From assembly GCF_003143775.1 (NCBI RefSeq), contig NZ_QFRJ01000014.1:1-64000 (forward strand): a DNA stretch of 64,000 bases. Reading direction: 5' to 3'. Below, piece after piece: positions 26,716 through 35,804 of the stretch. Numbering within the stretch: position 1 is the stretch's first letter; the number at the start of each line of letters is the position of its first letter. Below the pieces are notes generated by a model. The model worked only from the letters and a program-made list of their open reading frames with translations. It ran no database searches and was not told the DNA's origin. The stretch is from Brumimicrobium oceani (GTDB lineage: Bacteria > Bacteroidota > Bacteroidia > Flavobacteriales_D > Crocinitomicaceae). The translations under genes and the position numbers were made by a program.

Positions 26716-27327
26716 ATGGAAGAGTTTTGGAATGATCGTTATTCGGGCGTAGAGTTTGCCTATGGTGAAGAACCTAATGAATACTTTAGAGAACAATTGG
26801 CAAAAATTAAACCGGGCAGAATTTTATTGCCTGCCGACGGCGAAGGAAGAAATGGAGTTTGTGCAGCACGTCAAGGCTGGGAGGTTGAATCTTTTGATAT
26901 CAGTAGTGAAGGAAAAAAGAAAGCAGAACAATTGGCGGCTAAACATAACTTAAGCATAAATTATCAGGTAGGTAGATTGGAAGATTTGAGTTATGAACCT
27001 GAGTCGTTTGATGCCATTGCTTTAATTTTTACACATTTTGATCCAAAGGTGAGGGCAGAATACCGCAAAGAATTTGTGAAATTATTAAAACCTGGTGGAA
27101 TCATTATTTCTGAGACATTTAGTACAAACCATCTTGCCTACAATAAAGCCAATCCTAAGGTGGGGGGACCAAAAAATATTGAGTTTTTAACTTCCTTGAA
27201 ACAAGTGAAAGAGGAATTTAAAGGAATTGAGATGGAGGAGCTCTATCCTGTTGAAGCGATCTTTGACGAAGGAACTTTTCACGTAGGAAAAGGTGAGGTT
27301 ATTCGTTTTTTGGGACGAAAATTATAG
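26716..27327 (+). CDS. Class I SAM-dependent methyltransferase
   Basis: A 203-residue protein from the ATG at 26716. MEEFWNDRYSGVEFAYGEEP is the usual start of TehB-like/UPF methyltransferases; LLPADGEGRNGVCAARQGWE is the SAM loop and FDISSEGKKKAEQL the acidic loop, with ALIFTHFDPKVRAEY as motif IV and LLKPGGIIISETF. Substrate unknown; small-molecule or tellurite-type methyl transfer is only a guess. The frame continues open to 26680, but that region contains the promoter, which decides for the later start. Confidence 0.85.
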   Translation: MEEFWNDRYSGVEFAYGEEPNEYFREQLAKIKPGRILLPADGEGRNGVCAARQGWEVESFDISSEGKKKAEQLAAKHNLSINYQVGRLEDLSYEPESFDAIALIFTHFDPKVRAEYRKEFVKLLKPGGIIISETFSTNHLAYNKANPKVGGPKNIEFLTSLKQVKEEFKGIEMEELYPVEAIFDEGTFHVGKGEVIRFLGRKL

Positions 27328-27496
27328 AATAAAATGTTTGTATCTTTAGTTTGCGAAGGACTTTGTCGGTTCACTGATTAATCACATGCTAAATTAAACT
27401 TAAAGATATTGAATTTTAGATCGTCTTACAAAACATGTTGAGCTAGCTGAAATACTGATGTTTGACTATCCGTCTATGTGCCCGCTTGAAGACCTT

Positions 27497-27545
27497 AAAA
27501 AAGCCCACAAACCTGAGTTAATTTCCATCAGGTTTGTGGGCTTTT
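27497..27545. terminator. Bidirectional terminator between convergent genes
   Basis: A long hairpin with arms AAAAAAGCCCACAAACCTGA (27497-27516) and TCAGGTTTGTGGGCTTTT (27528-27545), followed by GTTTT. It separates the methyltransferase from the convergent TrmH gene. Confidence 0.85.
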
Positions 27546-27601
27546 GTTTTGTTCTTTTACACCATGAGCCATTGATTTTGACACTGAACTTTTGATTCCT
27601 T

Positions 27602-28336
27602 TTAGGTTGATTCGTTTCTAGGTCTTGAGAATTCTGAAAGAAAAACAGAAGTGGCCATCGCTACATTTAAAGATTCTCCCGCTCCAAATTTTGGAACTGT
27701 AACAGGATCTGTTATCAGAGAAAGCACATCCTCACTAATGCCATTTCCTTCGTTACCCATGACAAGGATTCCCTTTTTCTGAATTTCTTTTTGGTAAATA
27801 TTTTCTCCTTCCAGCAGCGAACCATAAATTGGTAAATCGGTTTTTTCAAGCGCTTCTTTTAGCGCTAAGTATTCAATGTTTACATTGAAAATAGCGCCCA
27901 TTGAAGCTTGCACTACTTTTGGATTGTAGCAATCTACGGTTTCTTTAGAGGCGATAATGTGCTGGACTCCAAACCATGAAGCCAAACGCATTATTGTACC
28001 CAGATTTCCAGGGTCTTGAATGGTGTCTAAAGCAATATAAAATGCTGGACGAGCGCCTACACTAGGCAAATAATTGCATATCGCCACTTGTTTTTGTGGA
28101 TGTTTTAGCGTTGAGATTTGGCCAAGTGCCCTTTGATCTATTTCTTCAAATAAAACATGTTCTGGTAGCTTTCCATCGACTTTTTCAGTTCCATAAATTT
28201 GAACCAAACTTTCAGGAGCATATTGAATGGCTTCTGCAATCATTTTTGGTCCTTCAATAATAAACTGCCGACTGATATCACGAAATTTCTTTTTGTGTAG
28301 CGAGCGAATAAACTTGATTTGTTCTTTTGAGATCAT
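27602..28336 (-). CDS. TrmH/SpoU family RNA 2'-O-methyltransferase
   Basis: A 244-residue protein with an N-terminal substrate-binding part (SKEQIKFIRSLHKKKFRD, FIIEGPKMIAEAI) and the SPOUT knot motifs IALDTIQDPGNLGTIMRLAS, VMGNEGNGIS and SLNVAMATSVFLSEF, which carry the Asn, Gly-rich and Ser-Leu-Asn residues of the SAM site. Family members methylate the ribose of specific rRNA or tRNA nucleotides; the target here is unknown. Single gene, with the terminator at 27497-27545 downstream. Confidence 0.9.
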   Translation of the reverse strand: MISKEQIKFIRSLHKKKFRDISRQFIIEGPKMIAEAIQYAPESLVQIYGTEKVDGKLPEHVLFEEIDQRALGQISTLKHPQKQVAICNYLPSVGARPAFYIALDTIQDPGNLGTIMRLASWFGVQHIIASKETVDCYNPKVVQASMGAIFNVNIEYLALKEALEKTDLPIYGSLLEGENIYQKEIQKKGILVMGNEGNGISEDVLSLITDPVTVPKFGAGESLNVAMATSVFLSEFSRPRNEST

Positions 28337-28448
28337 AGTTGCGGGAAATTAATCTGACGTAAAAATAGAAATGTTTCAAGGTAATTGACAATTAACAATT
28401 GATAATTATCAAATGAGGTAAAGTTTTATCCGTTAACTCTGTTTTCCT

Positions 28449-28456
28449 TACATTTG
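28449..28456 (+). promoter_or_regulatory. -7 element TACATTTG
   Basis: Matches TAnnTTTG, 18 bases before the ATG at 28475 of the small secreted protein. No convincing -33. Confidence 0.4.
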
Positions 28457-28474
28457 GACTAAAAGAAATTGATT

Positions 28475-28798
28475 ATGAAAAATGTGAAATTATTTACTTT
28501 GCTTACTTTATTGATGACAATTTTGAGTTTTCAAAGTTTGGCACAGAACATTTCCACCGTAATTATTTCTGCGGTTAATTACTCTGGAACAATAAGTATT
28601 CAGGTTGTAAAACCCGATTATACGGTAGGCGAAAAATTTTATGTTCGAAAAGATAAAAAAGTATTTTTCGTTGAAGTGAAAAAAATACTCGATTCATGGA
28701 TCAATGAAGGCTTTACCATAACCCATACTGAATCTTACATACATCCTAGCACTTATAGCATCCATCATCATTATATTTTGAAGAAAGAGGAGGAGTAG
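28475..28798 (+). CDS. Small secreted protein of unknown function
   Basis: A 107-residue protein from the ATG at 28475. Signal peptide LFTLLTLLMTILSFQSLAQ, then a mature part of about 83 residues (YSGTISIQVVKPDYTVGEKF, KVFFVEVKKILDSWINEGFT, then HTESYIHPSTYSIHHHYILK) with strand-rich pattern and a histidine cluster near the end. I do not recognise a family. Secretion to the periplasm is inferred from the signal peptide. It is followed by an AT-rich repeat string and converges on the broken lectin gene. Confidence 0.7.
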   Translation: MKNVKLFTLLTLLMTILSFQSLAQNISTVIISAVNYSGTISIQVVKPDYTVGEKFYVRKDKKVFFVEVKKILDSWINEGFTITHTESYIHPSTYSIHHHYILKKEEE

Positions 28799-28976
28799 AT
28801 AATTATCAATTTTTACTAGGTGATAATTAGAATTTACTGATTGTTGAAAATATGGCCACTATTCATACATTGACGTTGATAGGAATGAAAAAACCATAGA
28901 CCCACGAACATAAAATATTTACGTTTGTGAATCTAAGGTTAATGTGAAAATAATTAAATCTGATTTTATGCGATAA

Positions 28977-30094
28977 TTATTTGCTCATCAATTTCTGGTT
29001 CCCACCAGGTATAAAAGTTTTACCAGTAGAGGAATTAATGAGATACCATTCTGTAGTTATTGCATTATGGTTGTCCCATAAATGTACAGGGTTGCCATTA
29101 TTATTGTGTTTGTTGTCTTTTAAGCAAACAACTTTTCCACTTTTATGGAAGATTTTAAATCTGCCATTACCTAGGTGTTCTAAATAAAACTGTTGTGCCG
29201 CATTGTTTGTGTTGGTTTCCCAGCCGTGTATTGGCGTACCCTTATCTGTTTTTCCACCTTTGCAGTCCATTGCGATTCCTCTATATTGGTGTTCGCCTGA
29301 TGTTATTGTGTAATATTCACTATTGTGACCTTTCTCAAAATGAAACTTTTTATTTGGGTTTGCATCTTTGTTCCAAATGGTCATCAAATTTCCTTTTCTG
29401 TACCAATCAGGGTTTTTTCCTGGGAATTGCAAATACCCATTGTCATTGCGTCCGTAGCTCATTCCCGATTGTATGTAATATACTCCCTCTGGCACTTTTA
29501 CTCCCTTGAGCGCGGCTGCCTCGGTCGTTGCTGATTCGGTTGGTTTTATGGCTTTTTTTGTTGAAGCATCTAATAAATACCATTCGTTGTGCAAGCCTTC
29601 GTGATCATTCCAAACTTGTACATTTGTACCGTTTCCAGCACCTTGATTTTCAAGGTTTACAATTTTTCCTGATTTTGTGTAAATTTTAAAACGCCCGTTG
29701 CCGAGATGTTTAAACAGGAATTTCTGATTGTCTCCACCATTTTTCTCCCATATTCCAATGTTTTTTCCACCTGCAACATCGATTCTAGAAGTCGGTATAT
29801 CAGCGATATAAATTTCCTACCAGCCTTGCTCATCCGTTTCTACAAGCGTAAATCTTTTTGTTAGCGCATTGTCTAAAGTCCAAACCCGAATGTTATCACC
29901 TTTTGCTGCCAATGAACCACCGCCAGGGTTTTCCCAACATCCACCAGCATTCCTGCCGTAGTGTACAGCTGATTGTATAATTAACTTTTTCCTGTTGGCA
30001 GCACAGCAGAGCTTGTTGGTTGTGCATCTGTTGTCATACTGATTCCCAAAAGCATGATCAGTACTGTTATTGATTTTAAAAAATTCTTTCTCAT
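28977..30094 (-). pseudogene. Secreted ricin-type (beta-trefoil lectin) protein, broken by a frameshift and a stop
   Basis: From the ATG at 30094 the frame reads a signal peptide (MRKNFLKSITVLIMLLGISM then TTDAQ) and stops at 29981. One base out of phase, starting at the A5 run just before, it continues as KLIIQSAVHYGRNAGGCWEN and DNIRVWTLDNALTKRFTLV to a TAG at 29817-29819. The same frame then goes on through several ricin-like repeats (NQKFLFKHLGNGRFKIYTKS, AAQQFYLEHLGNGRFKIFHK, HNEWYLLDAS, TTEWYLIN) to 28977. An intact gene would encode about 370 residues and bind carbohydrate at the surface. Two lesions argue for a pseudogene rather than a single read error. Confidence 0.8.
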
Positions 30095-30636
30095 AATCAC
30101 TTAATTTAACATTAATAAAATATTTATCATTCACCTACTCTTCACGATTTTCGAAACTCGTCTAGACTTTTGTTTATACAGGTTTATTAGAATTTGTCCT
30201 GCTTTTATTCCCCATTGCAACGGAGTTTATAGTTGTGCTGTATTGGTTTAGCGCAATTACACTTAACCTACCTGATTTCCTTCAGTGTAAACTTAACACT
30301 AACTTCTCTTAAATACTTGTGAAATTTGGTGATTTATAACGATTGTAACTATGATTTTTATCAGGTTTGCATATCTTAAACCGGCACAATTGAAACTAAA
30401 GATTCTAGGCGGAAACAGTGGCTAAAAAAGACAATTAAATCTCATTTTTCTTGGCTCATGTTATTGCTTGATTTTCTTCTTAAATGAAAATTCTTTATTT
30501 CTGTTTTCTTTACATTTTGACCTTTCATTATCTAATCAGCTTGTGGAATTAGGTTTAAAAAACAGAATTAGAGAATTATCAATTTTTAATTATCAATTGT
30601 CACATTATCACTAACTGATTCGTACTTTTGTCTGTT
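30095..30636. other. Long intergenic region between lectin pseudogene and tamL
   Basis: About 540 bases, AT-rich, between divergent genes. I see no protein-like frame. It contains a copy of the AT-rich TTGACAATT-type string on the minus strand (30570-30602) and the -7 element of tamL at the right edge. The rest is unexplained. Confidence 0.5.
30623..30630 (+). promoter_or_regulatory. -7 element TACTTTTG directly before tamL
   Basis: Perfect TAnnTTTG match ending only 6 bases before the GTG at 30637. A TTG lies at 30597-30599, 23 bases upstream, which is longer than the best spacing. Transcription would start about at the start codon, giving a leaderless or nearly leaderless mRNA. Confidence 0.5.
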
Positions 30637-33300
30637 GTGAAGATATTTAAGCGCTATATTCTCCTTTCTGTGCTTTTCAGCATTATTGCGGCGTGCAATA
30701 TTACTCGGAATGTTCCCGATGGCTATTACCTTTTGGTGAAGAATGTAGTTGAGATGCCGAAAGAGACAAGAATCAGTAAAAGCGAAGTGGAAAGCGTTAT
30801 TCGGCAAAGACCAAACTACAAAACCCTTGGACTAAAGCTGAAATTACGTGCTTTTAACGCAATAGATTCTACAAAGACAGAAATTGATAGGAAAGAGCGT
30901 TATTTCAAGTTCCGTAAGAAAAACAGAAAGCGTATTTCCCGACAGGAAAAAATTAATGATAGACGCATAGCACGTGCTTTGAAGCGAGGAGAAGATTTCT
31001 ATAAGCCAAAAGAAATTGATTTAAAAGATACTTTAGATCCCCGCCCTACAATCAGAGAAAGAATAAAATACGATTATGGAGAAGCACCGGTGATTTTTGA
31101 CTCCTCATCAATGATTGTCTCCAAAGATCAGATTCAACTTCTTTTGCAGAAAAAAGGATATTTTAATGCTGAAGTAACTGCAGCGGTTAAACCTAAAGGA
31201 AAAAAGAAGTATGAGGTACATTATGATCTTACTCCAAAAGACTTACATTTTGTAGATTCTATTTTTTTAAGGACGCAAAATAGTGCGGTAAAAGCGACTT
31301 ATGAAAAGTTTTTGAAGGAGGGGAAAGATGTATTGATTCCACCATTTCGTTTTGATTCTGAAGCATTAGCGAAGATGCGAAAATCTTTATCTGATTATAT
31401 GAAGAACAACGCGCTGTATGGTTTTAAGGAGAGTTATGTTTCTTTTGAAGTAGACACCCTTAGGTCTGGCGATACCATCAAAATTGCAGTAGATATTTCT
31501 AAAAGAATAGTGGGGAAAGAGGAAACAGAGGCATTTAAGCCCTTCGCATATACCAAAGTTAGAAATGTACACTTTCATCTCATGGATACCTTAAATTATC
31601 CAGGGAATTTTCAGAAAGAACAACTGGAGCCAAGAGGTATTCAATTGGGACCTTATGACAATATCCCTACTTTCGACACGCTTGTTTATGATTGGTACGA
31701 TGGACGCAACGCGCAATTTAGAACAGCTACCTTCTTTTATAATGGAAAACTAACTACGAGGGCAGAATTGATTGAGTTTCAAAACTATTTGGAGGAGACC
31801 AATTATTATAAAGGGGATTATTTGGGGCAATCTTATAACCGATTGATGAACCTCAATATATTTAAAACGGTAAAGCCGGAAATTATTGAAAATGAAGATA
31901 ATAGTATTGATGTTCATTATTATCTTACCCCTCAAAAACAAAGAACTTTTAGTTTTGAACCAAAGGCTACTCACTCAAGCAGTTATTTAGGTATTTCAAC
32001 CTCTTTAAATTATATAAATAGAAATTTATATCGATCGGGTAATCGTTTGAAAATTAGTTTCAGTGGTGGTTTTGAATCACAGCCAGATGTTTTCTCGACC
32101 AACGATGAATCTGCGGTTTTGAATGATGGAACTCGTAGTTTTAACTCTCTTGAGTTTGGTCCGTCGATAGAATTAGATATTCCACGATTGTATCCCTTAA
32201 AGTTGAAACGTTTATCTAAAAATCAGAATCCTACAACCACTTTTTCAGCAGTTTATAACTTTCAACAAAGATCTGAGTTTAAGCGTCAAACCGTTCAATT
32301 AAATTATTTGTGGAAATTTTTTGATATAGATAGAACTCAGGTTTTTACGGTAGGTATTCCTGTGATTGGTGGAATTCAATTTGTGAGGATTGATAAAACG
32401 GAAGGTTTTAAAAACCGATTAGAGCAGCAGAATGATTTATTTTTGATTAATGCCTACAGTAATCAAGCAATTTATAAAGATGCAGCTGTTACTTACAGTT
32501 TTACTAATCCAAAATTAAAAGAAGGTCGTATCACTTTTAATTATGGGTTTATTTTCGACATGGCCGGAATGACAATGAGCTTAATTACAAAAGATAAGCC
32601 TTCCAATGAAAATGGATTTAAAGAGTTTTTGGGTCAGCGTTATTCACAGTTTGTGCGCTTAGACAATGAGTTTAGACTGCACCATTATTTCAACAAGCAA
32701 TCTATACATTATCGTTTGCAAGTTGGGGCGGGTGTACCACTAGAAAACAACGGGCCTAGTTTACCATTTGATTACAGTTTTTTTGGTGGTGGATCCAATG
32801 ATAATAGAGGTTTTCGCGCAAGATCACTCGGTCCTGGGGTTTACAAATATTATTTGGATACCAGTAGAACAGTGACAGAAATGGGGGATATGCGCCTAGG
32901 GGCATCAGTCGAATACCGATTTAAGATTTCAAGTCTTTTTGAAGGAGCAATTTTTAGCGATGTAGGAAATGTTTGGACTTATAACGAGGATCCTAATCGT
33001 TCTGGAGGTCAGATTACTGCAGATTTTTATAAGCAATTAAGCGTTTCCGGTGGGATAGGTTTGCGATTAGACTTTACCTTTCTAATTGTTCGTTTAGATT
33101 TAGGTATTCCTTTGCGAAATCCAACCTTGCCCAAAAATGCGCAATGGATATTCCAAGATGATGCGCCATATATTCAGGAAGCTATTGATCAATGGGGAAT
33201 AGATCCTGATACTGGGGATTACTATTACAAAAGTGATAAGGCAAATTTCCCGAATCCTTTTCAGCCACAGTTCCATATTGCTATTGGTTATCCTTTTTAG
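30637..33300 (+). CDS. tamL: TamL-like BamA/TamA family outer-membrane lipoprotein
   Basis: An 887-residue protein from GTG 30637; no ATG is available near the N-terminus, and the TTG at 30628 is inside the promoter. A lipoprotein signal (YILLSVLFSIIAAC) is followed by ITRNVPDGYYLLVKNVVEMP, a hallmark of Bacteroidota TamL, then POTRA-like segments (to about residue 440) and a 16-strand Omp85 barrel ending LDLGIPLRNP and FQPQFHIAIGYPF. GGGSNDNRGFRARSLGPGVY is the conserved barrel loop. TamL replaces TamA in Bacteroidota and works with TamB in envelope assembly; tamB is not in this window. Confidence 0.9.
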   Translation: MKIFKRYILLSVLFSIIAACNITRNVPDGYYLLVKNVVEMPKETRISKSEVESVIRQRPNYKTLGLKLKLRAFNAIDSTKTEIDRKERYFKFRKKNRKRISRQEKINDRRIARALKRGEDFYKPKEIDLKDTLDPRPTIRERIKYDYGEAPVIFDSSSMIVSKDQIQLLLQKKGYFNAEVTAAVKPKGKKKYEVHYDLTPKDLHFVDSIFLRTQNSAVKATYEKFLKEGKDVLIPPFRFDSEALAKMRKSLSDYMKNNALYGFKESYVSFEVDTLRSGDTIKIAVDISKRIVGKEETEAFKPFAYTKVRNVHFHLMDTLNYPGNFQKEQLEPRGIQLGPYDNIPTFDTLVYDWYDGRNAQFRTATFFYNGKLTTRAELIEFQNYLEETNYYKGDYLGQSYNRLMNLNIFKTVKPEIIENEDNSIDVHYYLTPQKQRTFSFEPKATHSSSYLGISTSLNYINRNLYRSGNRLKISFSGGFESQPDVFSTNDESAVLNDGTRSFNSLEFGPSIELDIPRLYPLKLKRLSKNQNPTTTFSAVYNFQQRSEFKRQTVQLNYLWKFFDIDRTQVFTVGIPVIGGIQFVRIDKTEGFKNRLEQQNDLFLINAYSNQAIYKDAAVTYSFTNPKLKEGRITFNYGFIFDMAGMTMSLITKDKPSNENGFKEFLGQRYSQFVRLDNEFRLHHYFNKQSIHYRLQVGAGVPLENNGPSLPFDYSFFGGGSNDNRGFRARSLGPGVYKYYLDTSRTVTEMGDMRLGASVEYRFKISSLFEGAIFSDVGNVWTYNEDPNRSGGQITADFYKQLSVSGGIGLRLDFTFLIVRLDLGIPLRNPTLPKNAQWIFQDDAPYIQEAIDQWGIDPDTGDYYYKSDKANFPNPFQPQFHIAIGYPF

Positions 33301-34150
33301 GGGGGAGGGTGAATTTTTTCCCGCGGATTTTCGTAGATTTCGGAGAATTTTTTGATTCGCTGGTGCTCAGGTTTTTTCCGTGGATTTTCGCAGATTTCGT
33401 AGATTTGTTTGGATTCGCTGGCGCTCATTTTTTTCCCGCAGATTTTCGCAGATTTCGCAGATTTGTTTTGATTCGTTTTGTCAATTTGTGGGTCGCTTCG
33501 CTCTCTTTCGCTTTCTCACTCTATTTTTTCTCCTGTAGATTTTCGTTGATTTTGTAGATCTGTTTTTGATTCGCTTGAGCTCATTTTTTTCCCGCAGATT
33601 TTCGCTGATTTCGCAGATTTATTTTGATTCGCTGGCGCTCAGGTTTCTCCCGTAGATTTTCGTGATTTCGCAGATTTTTTTGGGGGTTCTTGTTATGAAG
33701 TTGTGGGTCGCTCCGCTCTCATTCGCTTTCTCACTCTATTTTTTCTCCTGTAGATTTTCGTTGATTTTGTAGATCTGTTTTTGATTCGCTTGAGCTCATT
33801 TTTTTTCCGCAGATTTTCGCAGATTTCGCAGATTTGTTTTGATTCGTTTTGTCAATTTGTGGGTCGCTTCGCTCTCTTTCGCTTTCTCACTCTATTTTCT
33901 CTCCTGTAGATTTTCGTTGATTTTGTAGATCTGTTTTTGATTCGCTTGAGCTCATTTTTTTCCCGCAGATTTTCGCTGATTTCGCAGATTTATTTTGATT
34001 CGCTGGCGCTCAGGTTTCTCCCGTAGATTTTCGTGATTTCGCAGATTTTTTTGGGGGTTCTTGTTATGAAGTTGTGGGTCGCTCCGCTCTCATTCTTTTT
34101 CTCACTTTATTTTTCTCCTGCAGATTTTCGTTGATAATTCTGGGGATGTT
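33301..34150. repeat. CGCAGATTT repeat block with 371-bp tandem duplication
   Basis: Many diverged copies of a unit like CCGCAGATTTTCGCAGATTT followed by TGATTCGCTGGCGCTCA fill this stretch. On top of this, a larger unit occurs twice with a period of 371 bp: for example TCAATTTGTGGGTCGCTTCG at 33481 and 33852, and GGGGGTTCTTGTTATGAAG at 33682 and 34053. The copies are almost identical from about 33425 to 34150, so the duplication is recent. A 82-codon open frame at 33309-33557 is just the repeat translated and is not taken as a gene. Confidence 0.85.
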
Positions 34151-34220
34151 TAACTTTTTTTGGTTTTCTGGCTGTTAGCTTTGAGGATTGGGCGGTTTTA
34201 AGAAGAGGTCTATTTCTTTC

Positions 34221-34366
34221 TTGGGTGAGGGGTAGAAGCGGCATCCTTTTTTTCTTTTAAAAAAAGATATAGCGGATGACCCGACGCAATGCTTCTTTTA
34301 ATTTAGTGATCTGACTCTTGTTGAATGGATGTTTTGGAGAAGAAAAGAAGTATTGCGGCACCCCCA
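34221..34366. other. Candidate structured RNA or terminator complex
   Basis: Outer arms GGGTG (34223-34227) and CACCC (34359-34363) enclose two hairpins. Hairpin 1 (34229-34282) has nested stems GGGT/ACCC, CATCC/GGATG and T7/A7 separated by asymmetric loops AGAAGCGG and GATATAGC. Hairpin 2 pairs CGCAATGCTTCTTTT (34285-34299) with AAAAGAAGTATTGCG (34343-34357). From memory, hairpin 1 resembles an intergenic element common in Flavobacteriia. Its role is unknown; transcription termination after the repeat block is possible. Confidence 0.55.
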
Positions 34367-34466
34367 AAAAAAAGCTGTTTCGAAATAAATTGTTGTAAGT
34401 GTCTTTATAAGTAAGCTCATCGCAAAATTAGCCACAAAAATTTTCGATAAGAAGTCTAATTTGTGC

Positions 34467-34474
34467 TAACTTTG
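34467..34474 (+). promoter_or_regulatory. -7 element TAACTTTG upstream of the DUF4494 gene
   Basis: Matches TAnnTTTG 41 bases before the ATG at 34516. No clear -33 TTG. It probably drives the DUF4494-pdxH-peptidase operon. Confidence 0.45.
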
Positions 34475-34515
34475 TTGGTCTTAAAATGAAGACATTAAAA
34501 AATTAAAATAGAGCT

Positions 34516-35133
34516 ATGAATAATTGGTTTACGGTAAAGGTAAAATACACCAAACAGCTAGAGGACGGACGTTTGAAGCGTGTAACTGAGCCTTATTTGG
34601 TGGACTCTGTTTCATTCACTGATGCAGAAGCACGTATGTACGAGGAAATTGGACAGAGTGTAACTGGAGAATTTTTGATTACAGGTATTACGAAGACAGA
34701 ATATGCGGATATTTTCTATTATGATGATTCTGACGACTGGTATAAATGTAAATTGACTTACGTTTCTGTTGATGGAGATGAAGGGAAAGAGAAAAAAGTG
34801 ACCAATAATTTCCTTGTTACTGCAAGCAGTGTAAAGGAGGCTTACGAGAGAATTAAGGAGAGTTTAAGTGATATGACGGTTACTTTTGAGGTGCCATCAA
34901 TCATGCTAACGCCAATTGTTGAGGTTTTGCCTTATAATCCAGATATGGACGTTGAGATAGGAAGAAGACCTCTTGAAGAGAGTGAAGTTTTAGAAAACTC
35001 AGTTTCCTCTAAACCGGATTACTCTGATGAAGAAGACGAAATACAGGATGAATATGAGTCATCAAATGAGGAGGAAATAGAGCCAGAAGAAGAGGAAGGA
35101 AATGAAGTTTCATTTAAGGACGAAACAAATTAA
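34516..35133 (+). CDS. DUF4494 domain protein
   Basis: A 205-residue soluble protein. Residues 1-150 form the DUF4494 domain (MNNWFTVKVKYTKQLEDGRL, YLVDSVSFTDAEARMYEEIG, VTGEFLITGITKTEYADIFY), a Bacteroidota-specific family without known function. The C-terminal 50 residues are very acidic and low in complexity (many Glu and Asp), probably unstructured. It is the first gene of an operon with pdxH 3 bases after its stop. Confidence 0.9.
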   Translation: MNNWFTVKVKYTKQLEDGRLKRVTEPYLVDSVSFTDAEARMYEEIGQSVTGEFLITGITKTEYADIFYYDDSDDWYKCKLTYVSVDGDEGKEKKVTNNFLVTASSVKEAYERIKESLSDMTVTFEVPSIMLTPIVEVLPYNPDMDVEIGRRPLEESEVLENSVSSKPDYSDEEDEIQDEYESSNEEEIEPEEEEGNEVSFKDETN

Positions 35134-35136
35134 AAA

Positions 35137-35796
35137 ATGAAAGAGTTTCTTGATATTTTACGTAACGACCACGCTGATTTTGATCAGGGGAAATTGGATG
35201 ATAGATTAAAAAGTATTGATCCGATGAAGCTTTTTACAAAATGGTATCAAGAAGCTTTTGAAAAACAGTGTGTCTCTCCAAATTCTATGACAATTAGTAC
35301 TGTAGGAAAGGATTTAATGCCTTCCTCTCGAATTGTTTATATGAAAGAGTTGATGGAAGAGGGACTCATCTTCTACACCAATTACGAAAGTAAAAAAGGG
35401 GAGGATTTAAAAGTAAACCCTCAAATTTCAGCCTTATTTTATTGGGATGAATTATCAAGACAAATTCGGGTGCAAGGTGTTGTCGAAAAAGCACCTGAGT
35501 TTATGTCTGATGATTACTTCGAATCGCGACCAAGACCTAGTAAATTAGGTGCTTGGGCTTCTCGTCAAAGCAATGTTATTGAAGATAGAGCTACACTTGA
35601 TGAAGCGTATAAGGAAGTTGAAAAGCGTTTTGAAGGGCAAGAAGTTCCCCGTCCGCCTTTTTGGGGAGGTTACTTGATTAAGCCAATTTACATCGAGTTT
35701 TGGCAGGGCAGACCTAGTCGATTGCATGACAGAATTTGCTTTGAAAAAGACGATGTTGAAAGCACTGAATGGAAAGTAACTCGTCGAAATCCTTAA
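35137..35796 (+). CDS. pdxH: Pyridoxamine 5'-phosphate oxidase PdxH
   Basis: A 219-residue FMN enzyme that oxidises pyridoxamine or pyridoxine 5'-phosphate to the cofactor PLP. Landmarks are SSRIVYMKELMEEGLIFYTN (FMN phosphate contacts), RPRPSKLGAWASRQSNVI, and the C-terminal VPRPPFWGGYLIKPIYIEFW with GRPSRLHDR. Length matches the family. It ends in TRRNP rather than the more usual RLAP or RLSP. The next gene starts 8 bases downstream. Confidence 0.95.
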   Translation: MKEFLDILRNDHADFDQGKLDDRLKSIDPMKLFTKWYQEAFEKQCVSPNSMTISTVGKDLMPSSRIVYMKELMEEGLIFYTNYESKKGEDLKVNPQISALFYWDELSRQIRVQGVVEKAPEFMSDDYFESRPRPSKLGAWASRQSNVIEDRATLDEAYKEVEKRFEGQEVPRPPFWGGYLIKPIYIEFWQGRPSRLHDRICFEKDDVESTEWKVTRRNP

Positions 35797-35804
35797 TTCC
35801 TTCT

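Noticed and set aside
27400-27600. Possible small frame reading DRLTKHVELAEILMFDYPSM
   Set aside because: No start codon with context and it runs through the strong terminator; not taken as a gene.
33309-33557. 82-codon open frame after tamL
   Set aside because: It is the CGCAGATTT repeat translated in one frame; composition is repeat-like (FFPWIFADF pattern) and not a protein family.
35769-35804. Upstream ATG of the M16 peptidase
   Set aside because: It would overlap pdxH by 28 bases and adds non-conserved residues; ATG 35805 gives a clean start.
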